Below are positions 18,177-26,752 of a stretch of DNA of 64,000 nucleotides, in pieces. The stretch spans positions 8,001-72,000 of the forward strand of contig DINS01000004.1 in assembly GCA_002426015.1 (NCBI GenBank), written 5' to 3'. The translations under genes and the position numbers were made by a program. Source of the stretch: Flavobacteriaceae bacterium UBA5534 (GTDB lineage Bacteria > Bacteroidota > Bacteroidia > Flavobacteriales > Flavobacteriaceae). Position 1 is the stretch's first letter, and each line of letters begins with the position of its first letter. Under the pieces are notes generated by a model. It was given only the letters and a program-made list of their open reading frames with translations. It was not told where the DNA came from and ran no database searches.

Positions 18177-21100
18177 TTATTTATTAATGTAAACCCAAGC
18201 GCTTTTTTGTTTTCCGCCATCATACTCTACCGTATAGAAATAAGTTCCTACTGGAAGTTCATCTCCATTGTTGCTTTGTCCGTGCCATTCGTTAGTATAG
18301 TTGTTTTTAGAATACACCAACGTTCCATTTCTATTGAAAATCTCAAGTTTAGTAACATTAAAACTACTTAAATCGAAAAAGTCATTTTGACCTGGTGATA
18401 CTCCAGGAGAAATTCCTTGAGGGAAAATACATTGTTCTAATTGTATCACTTCAATATCGGCAGATGAGCTACATTGAGTGCCATTAAATACCACCTCAAT
18501 AGTATAAGTTCCAGCTAATAATACTGGTAATGCCAATCCTGTTTGGCCAGTAATTGGAACACCATCTTGTAACCAGTTTATAGTGACATCACTTTCTGCA
18601 TAGTTTTCACCTGTCGCTGTAATAATGATTGGTACTGTTGCATTAGGACACACTTCATAATCAAAATCGGTTGTGAAGGTTGTATTTGGCAATTCATCTA
18701 CAATCAGATCAAAATCTATAACCGAATAACAATCAAAAGCTATGTTGCTCTCAATTCTTGTCCAAATAGTTTTCGATGTACTGTTGTATAGGGATGACGT
18801 ATCAATTGGATTGGTTCCTGCTTCAGCATCAGCTTGTGTTTCGTAATAAGTCACAGTAAATGTGTTGGCATCTTGGCTACCTAAAACATTAGCATCATGT
18901 GCTGCCAAATCAAAATCGGTAAATCCATCGTAATCATCATCACATTCATTGATATCTACACTGTTGGCTGTTGGCTGTGGTCCAGAAATAATTAATTGGA
19001 AACTTGACGTAGCACTACAGAATGCCGCATCAACATCAGAGAATCTAACATAGATTGTTTGCGGATTGCTCACATTATTGTATGGCGATGTCAATGGGTT
19101 AATGTTTTGATTTGCTTCACTTTGAGTAAGGTGGAACGTAATATTAAACATAGAAGCATCTTGCCCATTAAGGAAGTTGAAATTAGCAATATGACCTTGA
19201 AGATCAAAGTTTTCAATTTCATCAGCCGAAAGGTCATCACATGTAATGATAGGATCTATTGGCTCTAATTGAGCCTCATCACCAAAAACAATGACCAATG
19301 TATCTTCTGCCTCAGCTCCACAATTCTCATCATAAGCAATCACTTTATAAGTACCGCTTTCTGTTATTGTTAATGTTGCAGACGTTTGGCCAGTGATAAG
19401 CCCATCATTTAAAAACCATTCATAAGAATCTGCAAATGGAGATGCAGCAACCAAATCAGTTGATGGGATACCGCAAATATCAAACCCTTCACTAGAATCT
19501 AATGTTACTTGTATATCAGAAGTAATATTTCCTGCTCCTGTAGCTCCAACATTAGTTTGCGTTACTTGAATGATTCCAGCATCCTGATCAAAATTAGTAA
19601 CTAACAATAAATAAATTTCTCCAGCAATAGCGTTTTGTAGAGTCACACTTTCAAAAGCTTGTGCTGAATAACTACAATCGACAATATTGCCAAATGGATA
19701 AAAATTAGGATTAGTTGTGTTGTTAGGACAGCTAGGACAATCGACTTCAAGTCCTAGAGTACAAAAATCAGTGTCAGGAGTAAAAGGTCCCCAAAGCACA
19801 TAATCGACATCTAACTCATCACCAATAGGGTTATCATTGGCGTCAAACGCTGTATTTTGAACAATCTCTATCAAAACTTCCCCTGACGTTCCAATTTCTA
19901 AAACACTGTATGTAGGATTTGGAATTGTACCCAAACAGGCCACTGATGAGTTATTTGGCATATTGACCACATTAGGAGTATAGAGAATATCACCTCCTGC
20001 ACTACAATAATTATTGGCTTGAGTACAAGCAATATTTGTAGGTGCTTCGTATGGTGTGATACATAAATCGAAGGTTGTTGTCACAGGGTTTGCGCCTCCA
20101 GAGAACACTCTAATAAAATAAGTGTTACCAATGGTCAATTGTGGTGTTATACTTGATAGATTAGCAGATTCACAAGCTAAAGGAACAAGGTTGTCACAAG
20201 TACCTCCGTAAATTGCATGATCAATATTAAAAGTGTCACTTCCTGACATATTAGCCAAAGCAATCAATTGAAACTCACTCTCTGCAACAAATTGAAACCA
20301 AATATCATCATTTGGATTACCTGTACAGGTACCTGATGGTACTCCAGAGGCTGTGGCTTCTATTAAAGATCCAGGTGTACTCTCTGCACAAATAAAACTA
20401 TCATTTACCACTGCAACCGTTGCGTCACATGGGTTGTCATTATCTGGTGGACATGCCAATAGTTGGAAAGCCGGACTATTAATAACACAGTTAACATCTT
20501 GGTCATTTGAAAGTGTTACAACTACAGGAGTAACAAAAGGGAATGGTCCAATTTGATAAACGCCTGTTGCTGGAACTGGTGTAGTCAAGCCGTTAATATT
20601 ATTCGAAATCGTTAATGATGTCGCATCACCTAAACTGGTTACGTTGACATCGATTAAAAACTGGTCACCATTGGCGCAATCATCAACCACAGCATATGTT
20701 GCTGTAGGATTGATACAAGTTGCACAACTAACGGTTACATCTATTGGTGCATATCCATTGGTTTCACAACTAAATACACCATCTGAATTTATGTAAAATG
20801 AAATCGTATCACCAGTTGACTGATACGTTAAACCTGATAAGTCTCCACCATTGCCATAAAACAAATCTGTTGGAGCAACAATAAAGCTGCCATTAGTATC
20901 AATGACTACAAGCTCATCCCAACCTTGTTCAACAAATCCAGAATTAAAGTTTAAGTTAAGTGGTGTGCCATCGTTACTTGTGAACGTAAAGACGACTGGG
21001 TTGGTTGCACCTCCATTTGAATAACAATAATTCAAGGTTTGTGGTCCAACAGAACAATCCACAACAAAATCCTGGCAGAATTCTTGGGTCAACGTTGGGC

Positions 21101-22664
21101 TTGTCAATACACAATTGGCATCATTATCATTAGTTACTGTAATAACAACATCTGTTGTATTGGCATAAGGTCCAAAGTTAAAGACACCTGTCACACCTGT
21201 AGTTTGAGGTGTACTGCCTTGATTATCGGTCATTGTTATCGATGAAGCAGAACCTAAACTTGTTAAGTCAACTTCAACAAAAAATTGTGGTGCAGTTGAG
21301 CAATCACCATTTACAGAATAAGTTGCGACTGCATCTGTACATGTGTTTTCTGTAATGGTTAAATTATATGGGATACTTTGTGGCGTTGGCCAAGTAGAAA
21401 TGACTATATAATAAGTTGTTCCAGCGGTTACTGGAAGTATGATTTCTCTAATCCCAGATCCTGAATTTGCAACTCCATTTGCACATGCAACGCCAATATC
21501 GGCACAACTGGTATATACAAACAATCCTGACCATGTGCCTCCTGGTGTCAACGTAATTGTAATGGATGTATCTGCAGCTGGTGTGTAAGAGTAAACAACA
21601 TCGTCTCCTCCTAAATAACCACTCGTAGAGCCACAGTTAGTTCCAGGGCCACCAGAATAATCGTCTCCATAGTTTGCTGTATTATCATCGGTTACATAAG
21701 GAAGGGTTGTGACAACCAGTGGGTTGCCGCAGGTTTCTCCTGGACCGCTTATAGAATAATTCAATGGTCCAACCCAGCCACTATATTCGCCTGCCCCACA
21801 ATCAGTTCTAACATAAAACTGATAATCAGCACCTTCCGTTAAATTCATTATTTCAACAAAATTAGTAGAAATTGGAGTTCCAGAAGTTGCATTAGTTGGC
21901 GCTGGAGTCCCTGCTAGTTGATTTACAAATTCCCAATTAGATTGAGGGCCGCCTGCTGTCCATCCGAGGTTGACAGTCGTTGCGACGATACTATTTACCG
22001 TTAAAGCTGCTGGTTCTGGACAAGAAACATCATATATCGAAACCAAATCGAAGGCCACACCATTATCTTGTACTGTACCATCAGAACCAAACGCAAATCT
22101 AAAAATCACATTGCTTTGTCCTGCAAGTCCAGTTAATGCGTGTCTAGCTATACGCCATCCGTTAGAACCATTATTTGTTACTGCCACTCTTCCTGTCCAT
22201 CCTACTTGTTGGCCACCTGGATTCCCATTGATGGTTCCATCATTGAACCAGTTATTAGGATCGCCTAAAGCTCCGACATTTTGCCAAGTGCCACCAGAAT
22301 TAATTGAGGACTGCAATACCATCCCATCCCAGCTAAACTCTGCATTCCACCAAATACGAAATTCGATGCTAGGCGCTGTTAAAGAAGTTAAATCAAAAAC
22401 AGGGCTTTGAACAAACGAATTTTCATTCGCATTGTAATTACCTGTTAGATTAGTCGTCCAAGCATTTGCTCCAGAGGCAGCACTGTTAATGACATTAGCT
22501 GCTGGAGTTCCTAAAGCCCATGTTCCATTCGCACCATTTGTTGCAACCCATCCTCCTGGACCTGCTTCAAAGTCTTCAGAATAAGGATACGTTGTAATTT
22601 GGGCATTTCCATACCAACTAAAAGAGAAAGTCAGTAAAACAATTAAAAGTGTAATTTTTTTCAT
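18177..22664 (-). CDS. Giant multidomain surface protein with T9SS type B sorting domain
   Basis: 1495 residues. Signal peptide (LLIVLLTFSFSWYGNAQ); an N-terminal MAM-like or jelly-roll domain beginning PYSEDFEAGPGGW; a fibronectin type III domain (about 205-300); pre-peptidase-like beta domains; two copies of a Cys-bordered module (about 441-530 and 647-736); a CUB-like region between them; more Ig/PKD-like segments; and a C-terminal gliding-motility-associated domain at about 1412-1495 (FPQGISPGVSPGQNDFFDL, LEIFNRNGTLVY, final SAWVYINK). Many paired cysteines and Asp-rich loops suggest an extracellular, calcium-stabilised adhesin. It is the first gene of a unit with the SprF-like and OmpA proteins. 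Ligand unknown; not SprB itself by size. Confidence 0.88.
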   Translation of the reverse strand: MKKITLLIVLLTFSFSWYGNAQITTYPYSEDFEAGPGGWVATNGANGTWALGTPAANVINSAASGANAWTTNLTGNYNANENSFVQSPVFDLTSLTAPSIEFRIWWNAEFSWDGMVLQSSINSGGTWQNVGALGDPNNWFNDGTINGNPGGQQVGWTGRVAVTNNGSNGWRIARHALTGLAGQSNVIFRFAFGSDGTVQDNGVAFDLVSIYDVSCPEPAALTVNSIVATTVNLGWTAGGPQSNWEFVNQLAGTPAPTNATSGTPISTNFVEIMNLTEGADYQFYVRTDCGAGEYSGWVGPLNYSISGPGETCGNPLVVTTLPYVTDDNTANYGDDYSGGPGTNCGSTSGYLGGDDVVYSYTPAADTSITITLTPGGTWSGLFVYTSCADIGVACANGVANSGSGIREIILPVTAGTTYYIVISTWPTPQSIPYNLTITENTCTDAVATYSVNGDCSTAPQFFVEVDLTSLGSASSITMTDNQGSTPQTTGVTGVFNFGPYANTTDVVITVTNDNDANCVLTSPTLTQEFCQDFVVDCSVGPQTLNYCYSNGGATNPVVFTFTSNDGTPLNLNFNSGFVEQGWDELVVIDTNGSFIVAPTDLFYGNGGDLSGLTYQSTGDTISFYINSDGVFSCETNGYAPIDVTVSCATCINPTATYAVVDDCANGDQFLIDVNVTSLGDATSLTISNNINGLTTPVPATGVYQIGPFPFVTPVVVTLSNDQDVNCVINSPAFQLLACPPDNDNPCDATVAVVNDSFICAESTPGSLIEATASGVPSGTCTGNPNDDIWFQFVAESEFQLIALANMSGSDTFNIDHAIYGGTCDNLVPLACESANLSSITPQLTIGNTYFIRVFSGGANPVTTTFDLCITPYEAPTNIACTQANNYCSAGGDILYTPNVVNMPNNSSVACLGTIPNPTYSVLEIGTSGEVLIEIVQNTAFDANDNPIGDELDVDYVLWGPFTPDTDFCTLGLEVDCPSCPNNTTNPNFYPFGNIVDCSYSAQAFESVTLQNAIAGEIYLLLVTNFDQDAGIIQVTQTNVGATGAGNITSDIQVTLDSSEGFDICGIPSTDLVAASPFADSYEWFLNDGLITGQTSATLTITESGTYKVIAYDENCGAEAEDTLVIVFGDEAQLEPIDPIITCDDLSADEIENFDLQGHIANFNFLNGQDASMFNITFHLTQSEANQNINPLTSPYNNVSNPQTIYVRFSDVDAAFCSATSSFQLIISGPQPTANSVDINECDDDYDGFTDFDLAAHDANVLGSQDANTFTVTYYETQADAEAGTNPIDTSSLYNSTSKTIWTRIESNIAFDCYSVIDFDLIVDELPNTTFTTDFDYEVCPNATVPIIITATGENYAESDVTINWLQDGVPITGQTGLALPVLLAGTYTIEVVFNGTQCSSSADIEVIQLEQCIFPQGISPGVSPGQNDFFDLSSFNVTKLEIFNRNGTLVYSKNNYTNEWHGQSNNGDELPVGTYFYTVEYDGGKQKSAWVYINK

Positions 22665-22900
22665 TTGAATCTTTTAGGTTAATTAAATCATACTATTAAA
22701 ATCATTATAATACATTGATTACAAATGACTTGTGTTATTAGGTTTGTTATTTTAAAAAAATGTTGGGGTTTGTTGCATTCTATATGAAAAACGTACAACT
22801 AACCGAAGATAAAAAAAATGATAGTTAACAAAGTATTAACAATACTATAATAGATAAAGTGCATTTTTAATCGACAAAAAGTGCTGGGTTTTAACAAATG

Positions 22901-23857
22901 TCAAAATGACTCTTTTGATAATTGGATATATACAGGAAAATGGTCGCTAAAGCCTCCTTTATATTTTTTCCCAACATACGTTCTATAAGGTTGTCCTTTA
23001 AATTTACCATTATATTGCGTCAAGAATTTTTCGTCAAAGATGTCGGCTTCAACAAACTTTAACTCGTTTGGCTGAGGCACTACAAGATTACGTGTTAATA
23101 GTATTTGGTCAAACATTATCCATCTAAAATCGTGATTGACACTACCTCTACTATAAGACCAAACAGATTCCATCGTATTAAATAATAAGTTGTCATTTTT
23201 TAATTTTGTAATGCTTGCGTTGTTTGGGTTATCATTAAAGTCGCCCATAATGATAATTTTAGAATCAGGATTCTTTACCTTGAGTTTCATAATAATTTCA
23301 GAAGCCCTATCTGATGCAAGAAGTCTTTTATATTCGGTAAGATCTGATCCTTCGTGTCTTGATGGCCAATGATTTACAAGAATGTGTAATTTTTCATTGT
23401 TCAAATATCCCGTTACCAATAAAATGTCTCTTGTATAGTCCCTTTCCCCTGACTCGTCTTCAATATAAATAGGAAAACTTTCTGATGTTTCAACGGTAAA
23501 CTCATCCTTATTATATAGTAACGCAACATCAATACCTCGCTCATCTAGCGAATTATAGTGCACAAAACCGTAGTTATAAGCTTTTAGCTCATCACTTTCT
23601 ATTAAATCCTTTAGAACGACATCATTTTCAACTTCGGCCAGCCCTATCAATGTAGGTGGTTTGTTAGCCGATTTAAATCCTATTTGTGAGATAACTAATC
23701 CTAGTTTGTAGATTTTTTTCTCATACCGCTTTCGATTCCACAATTTTGCCGAAACAGGCAAAAAATCATTGTCATTTGTTAATCTGTCTTCAAAAACATC
23801 AAATAAATTTTCGGTATTATAAAATGCAATGGTATAAAGTGTTGATTGAGAATTCAC
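22901..23857 (-). CDS. EEP-family phosphodiesterase/nuclease, no signal peptide
   Basis: 318 residues. Same motif order as the protein at 9302-10357: FYNTENLFDVFED, LAEVENDVVL, ERGIDVALLY, VNHWPSRHEG, MGDFNDNP and FSDHFPVYI. There is no hydrophobic N-terminus, so a cytoplasmic location is expected, in contrast to its exported paralogue. Substrate cannot be read from sequence. It is divergent from hflX across a 74-base spacer, and separated by about 236 bases from the divergently oriented promoter region of the adhesin gene, in which I see no other gene. Confidence 0.83.
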   Translation of the reverse strand: MNSQSTLYTIAFYNTENLFDVFEDRLTNDNDFLPVSAKLWNRKRYEKKIYKLGLVISQIGFKSANKPPTLIGLAEVENDVVLKDLIESDELKAYNYGFVHYNSLDERGIDVALLYNKDEFTVETSESFPIYIEDESGERDYTRDILLVTGYLNNEKLHILVNHWPSRHEGSDLTEYKRLLASDRASEIIMKLKVKNPDSKIIIMGDFNDNPNNASITKLKNDNLLFNTMESVWSYSRGSVNHDFRWIMFDQILLTRNLVVPQPNELKFVEADIFDEKFLTQYNGKFKGQPYRTYVGKKYKGGFSDHFPVYIQLSKESF

Positions 23858-23906
23858 GAAATAAATTTAAGTTTTAAAAATACTAAATCGAGTGCATTCA
23901 ATTATG

Positions 23907-23914
23907 TAACTTTG
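23907..23914 (+). promoter_or_regulatory. Possible -7 box TAACTTTG of hflX
   Basis: TAACTTTG fits TAnnTTTG and ends 17 bases before the preferred hflX ATG at 23932, predicting a short leader. No TTG is seen at the usual upstream spacing. Confidence 0.45.
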
Positions 23915-23931
23915 TGTGTTATTTAAAAAAT

Positions 23932-25146
23932 ATGATCGAAAAGAAAGATATAGAATTAGAAAAAGCAGTATTGATTGGTGTAGTTACCAAAGAACAGGAC
24001 GAGGCCAAGTCGAAGGAGTATTTGGATGAATTGGAGTTTTTGACATACACTGCAGGTGGTGAAGTAATCAAGCGGTTTATCCAAAAAATGGAAATGCCTA
24101 ACCCAAAAACCTTCATTGGAACTGGCAAAATGGAAGACGTACGTCGCTTTATTGAAGAAAATGAAGTGGGAACAGCCATTTTTGATGATGAACTATCTGC
24201 AGCACAAGAACGTAATATCAGTAAAATTCTAAACTGTAAGGTTCTGGATAGAACTAATTTGATACTCGATATTTTTGCTCAAAGAGCACAAACCAGCTAT
24301 GCAAGAACACAAGTAGAACTGGCTCAATGTGAATATTTATTACCTCGTTTAAAAGGGATGTGGACGCATTTGGAGCGTCAAAAAGGTGGTATTGGAATGC
24401 GTGGTCCTGGAGAGACAGAGATAGAAACCGATAGACGTATCGTTCGAGATAGGATTTCGTTGCTTAAAGACAAAATAAAGACAATTGACAAGCAAATGGC
24501 TGTGCAACGTGGCAATAGAGGGCAAATGGTTCGTGTAGCTTTAGTAGGATACACTAATGTTGGTAAGTCAACCTTAATGAACGTCATTAGTAAAAGTGAT
24601 GTGTTTGCTGAAAATAAGCTGTTTGCTACTTTAGATACTACAGTTAGAAAAGTTGTTATTGGCAACCTACCATTTTTAGTAAGCGACACCGTTGGATTTA
24701 TTAGAAAACTACCAACACAACTGGTTGAGTCTTTTAAAAGCACTTTGGATGAAGTCCGTGAAGCAGATTTGTTATTACATGTTGTAGATATTTCACATTC
24801 AAACTTTGAAGAACATATAGCTTCTGTCAATAAAATACTTGACGAAATTGATAGTGCAGACAAACCTACCATTATGGTTTTTAATAAAATTGATGCCTAT
24901 GAAGCGGTTCCATTTGATGGCGACGACCTAATTGCTACAAAAACAAAAGCCAATTACACACTAGACGAATGGAAAAAAACATGGATGAATAAAATTGGAA
25001 ATGATGCCATCTTTATATCTGCACTCAACAAAGAAAACCTTGAAGCGTTTAAGAAACGTGTCTATGATGAGGTAAGGGCTATCCATGTATCCCGTTTCCC
25101 ATACAATCACTTTTTGTATCCAGACTATGAAGGCGATGATGAATAA
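23932..25146 (+). CDS. hflX: GTPase HflX
   Basis: 404 residues from the ATG at 23932; a GTG at 23914 would add six residues but overlaps the likely promoter. The N-terminal HflX domain (FIGTGKMEDV, IFDDELSAAQERN, DRTNLILDIFAQRA) leads to the glycine-rich GGIGMRGPGETEIE linker, a coiled coil, and the G domain: GYTNVGKSTLM (P-loop), DTVGFIRKLP (G3) and NKID (G4). HflX binds the 50S subunit and splits stalled or hibernating ribosomes, especially under heat stress. Monocistronic: it is followed at once by a strong bidirectional terminator. Confidence 0.96.
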   Translation: MIEKKDIELEKAVLIGVVTKEQDEAKSKEYLDELEFLTYTAGGEVIKRFIQKMEMPNPKTFIGTGKMEDVRRFIEENEVGTAIFDDELSAAQERNISKILNCKVLDRTNLILDIFAQRAQTSYARTQVELAQCEYLLPRLKGMWTHLERQKGGIGMRGPGETEIETDRRIVRDRISLLKDKIKTIDKQMAVQRGNRGQMVRVALVGYTNVGKSTLMNVISKSDVFAENKLFATLDTTVRKVVIGNLPFLVSDTVGFIRKLPTQLVESFKSTLDEVREADLLLHVVDISHSNFEEHIASVNKILDEIDSADKPTIMVFNKIDAYEAVPFDGDDLIATKTKANYTLDEWKKTWMNKIGNDAIFISALNKENLEAFKKRVYDEVRAIHVSRFPYNHFLYPDYEGDDE

Positions 25147-25184
25147 AACAGAAAAGCATCCAATTGTGGATGCTTTTCTGTTTT
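25145..25184. terminator. Bidirectional terminator between hflX and the DUF3078 gene
   Basis: An 18-base perfect stem (AAAACAGAAAAGCATCCA and complement) with a four-base loop overlaps the hflX stop and has an A run on the left and T run on the right, serving both convergent genes. Confidence 0.88.
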
Positions 25185-25201
25185 ATTAAAAAGTTATTGA
25201 T

Positions 25202-26143
25202 TTAAAATTTATAACTCAAACCAACAGTATAATATGTTTGTAAATCGTTGTCGATATTATCAAATGTTGGTTGCTCACCAACAAAATCAGCTGGTAATTG
25301 CCCTAATGCATAATTCAAGGCTTCTTGTTTGTTGCTTCTTAATCCGAAGTCAAAACCAACACCTATCATTTTCCACAATGTATAGCTGAATGAGTTATTC
25401 CAAGTCCAGTTAGAATAGTCTCCGCTTTTATAACTTTGGAACATTGACAGGTTGGTCTTAAAGTTGATGTCTCCAATTTGTCTTGTGTAATCAGCAACAA
25501 TTTTTGCTCCTAAAGACGATTCAAAAACCGTATCACCTTTACTGAACACAAAATTGTAGTTCAAAGGATGAATCACAACAATTAAATCAGTAATTGGTGT
25601 CCAAGTAACACCAACACCCAAATCTAAATAACCTGGATCATTAAAATTGTTCAATAAAGTCGTTCTATATTCCAACAATGTCGATGCTGCTAACTTTTCA
25701 GTAATGTTACAGCCGTAAAGAGATGTAATATTGAACACATCTGTTGTTGGATTAAAACTATCATCATCCAAATCAGTGTCTTTATTATCCAACTTTACCC
25801 AATTAAGATTTGTATTTAATGAGTTTCTCCAAAAAAACTTTTCTTGGATTAAATTAGCATACCCATTAAAAGTGATTCCAATACTTCCCGAAGAATTATT
25901 TGGAGCACCTTGAGAATACCAATTATTGAAGTTAGACAAACTACCTCCAATGGTACCAAAAGCACCTACCCTCCAACCAGGAAGTGCATCTATTTGCGCT
26001 TGTAAAGCATTAGCTTCAGCTTGTAGGGCATCTGCTGCTGCTTGCTTTTCTGATTTTTGTGCTTGTAATTCTTCTTTGGTTTGAGAAAAACCAAATGAAA
26101 CAGTTAACATAAGAGTAACTGCAAAAAGTAATTTTTTAGTCAT
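25202..26143 (-). CDS. DUF3078 outer-membrane beta-barrel-like protein
   Basis: 313 residues. Signal peptide (LLFAVTLMLTVSFGFSQ), a short coiled coil at about 22-52 (Glu/Lys/Ala heptads, ALQAEANALQAQIDALP), then the DUF3078 region beginning GWRVGAFGTIGGSLSNFNNW with alternating beta-strand pattern and a final YTVGLSYKF, ending in Phe as outer-membrane barrels do. Function of the family is unknown. The N-terminal coiled coil could trimerise or reach into the periplasm. A TATATTTG box on the minus strand at 26185-26192 may be its promoter. Confidence 0.8.
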   Translation of the reverse strand: MTKKLLFAVTLMLTVSFGFSQTKEELQAQKSEKQAAADALQAEANALQAQIDALPGWRVGAFGTIGGSLSNFNNWYSQGAPNNSSGSIGITFNGYANLIQEKFFWRNSLNTNLNWVKLDNKDTDLDDDSFNPTTDVFNITSLYGCNITEKLAASTLLEYRTTLLNNFNDPGYLDLGVGVTWTPITDLIVVIHPLNYNFVFSKGDTVFESSLGAKIVADYTRQIGDINFKTNLSMFQSYKSGDYSNWTWNNSFSYTLWKMIGVGFDFGLRSNKQEALNYALGQLPADFVGEQPTFDNIDNDLQTYYTVGLSYKF

Positions 26144-26184
26144 TTTATTAAATTTTATATTATGAACTTTTTAGTAACAGCTTG

Positions 26185-26192
26185 CAAATATA
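26185..26192 (-). promoter_or_regulatory. Possible -7 box TATATTTG for the DUF3078 gene
   Basis: On the minus strand TATATTTG lies 41 bases before the DUF3078 ATG, in the 84-base gap after the DUF2480 gene. No TTG is found at standard spacing. Confidence 0.4.
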
Positions 26193-26227
26193 TGCGTTAG
26201 GTGAATTTTATGAAAATTTTCTTTCAA

Positions 26228-26734
26228 TTATTTGCGTTTGTACAAAGGTACCGAAGAGCATGCTTCCCCATACATAATAGACCTTGCTATTGGTTTTAAT
26301 TTTTGAGATAACAGAATGTAGGCATTTGCTGGAACGGGTTTATTGGAGCATCCTTTTATGATTAAAGGTTTGTCAATAAATTCAGAAATATCCAAATTAG
26401 TAATGACATCCTGAAAAATTGAGGTTTCCAATTGTTCTAAACTTCCAATAACAATTTGTTTAGCAAAAGGCTGCAAATGCATTGTTAATAGCATAAAAGC
26501 CCAAGCAGGCACAATCGCATCTGAAGTGCAGGTCATGGCAACGTAATGGTCTTTATATTGTGACCAATCGTGCTCATTAACATAATCTCTGAAGTCTCTT
26601 TCGCGCAAAACCAGCCCTTCATACAACCAGTCTTTTATATCGAAAAGTGTGCGTTGGCCTTTAGGATAATAATCTTCAAGGTCAACCACAATAAGTTTAC
26701 TGTTTGCTACTCTATTGACAATTTCGTCTGCCAT
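26228..26734 (-). CDS. DUF2480 family protein
   Basis: 168 residues, soluble. Begins MADEIVNRVANSKLIVVDLEDYYPKG; conserved TCTSDAIVPAWAFMLL and IIKGCSNKPVPANAYILL segments carry cysteines that could bind a cluster or metal. The family is confined largely to Bacteroidota and often sits in or next to the SUF operon, as here: it is the last gene of the run, 18 bases after the ABC exporter. Function unknown; an accessory role in iron-sulfur biology is inferred from context only. Confidence 0.82.
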   Translation of the reverse strand: MADEIVNRVANSKLIVVDLEDYYPKGQRTLFDIKDWLYEGLVLRERDFRDYVNEHDWSQYKDHYVAMTCTSDAIVPAWAFMLLTMHLQPFAKQIVIGSLEQLETSIFQDVITNLDISEFIDKPLIIKGCSNKPVPANAYILLSQKLKPIARSIMYGEACSSVPLYKRK

Positions 26735-26752
26735 GTCACAAAATTAAGTTTT

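Noticed and set aside
21970..22410. 146-codon open frame antisense to the giant adhesin
   Set aside because: No motif or signal; the opposite frame has a signal peptide and domain structure.
24378..24872. 164-codon open frame antisense to hflX
   Set aside because: It lies entirely inside the conserved HflX G-domain region and has a Ser/Thr/Ile-rich composition typical of shadow frames.
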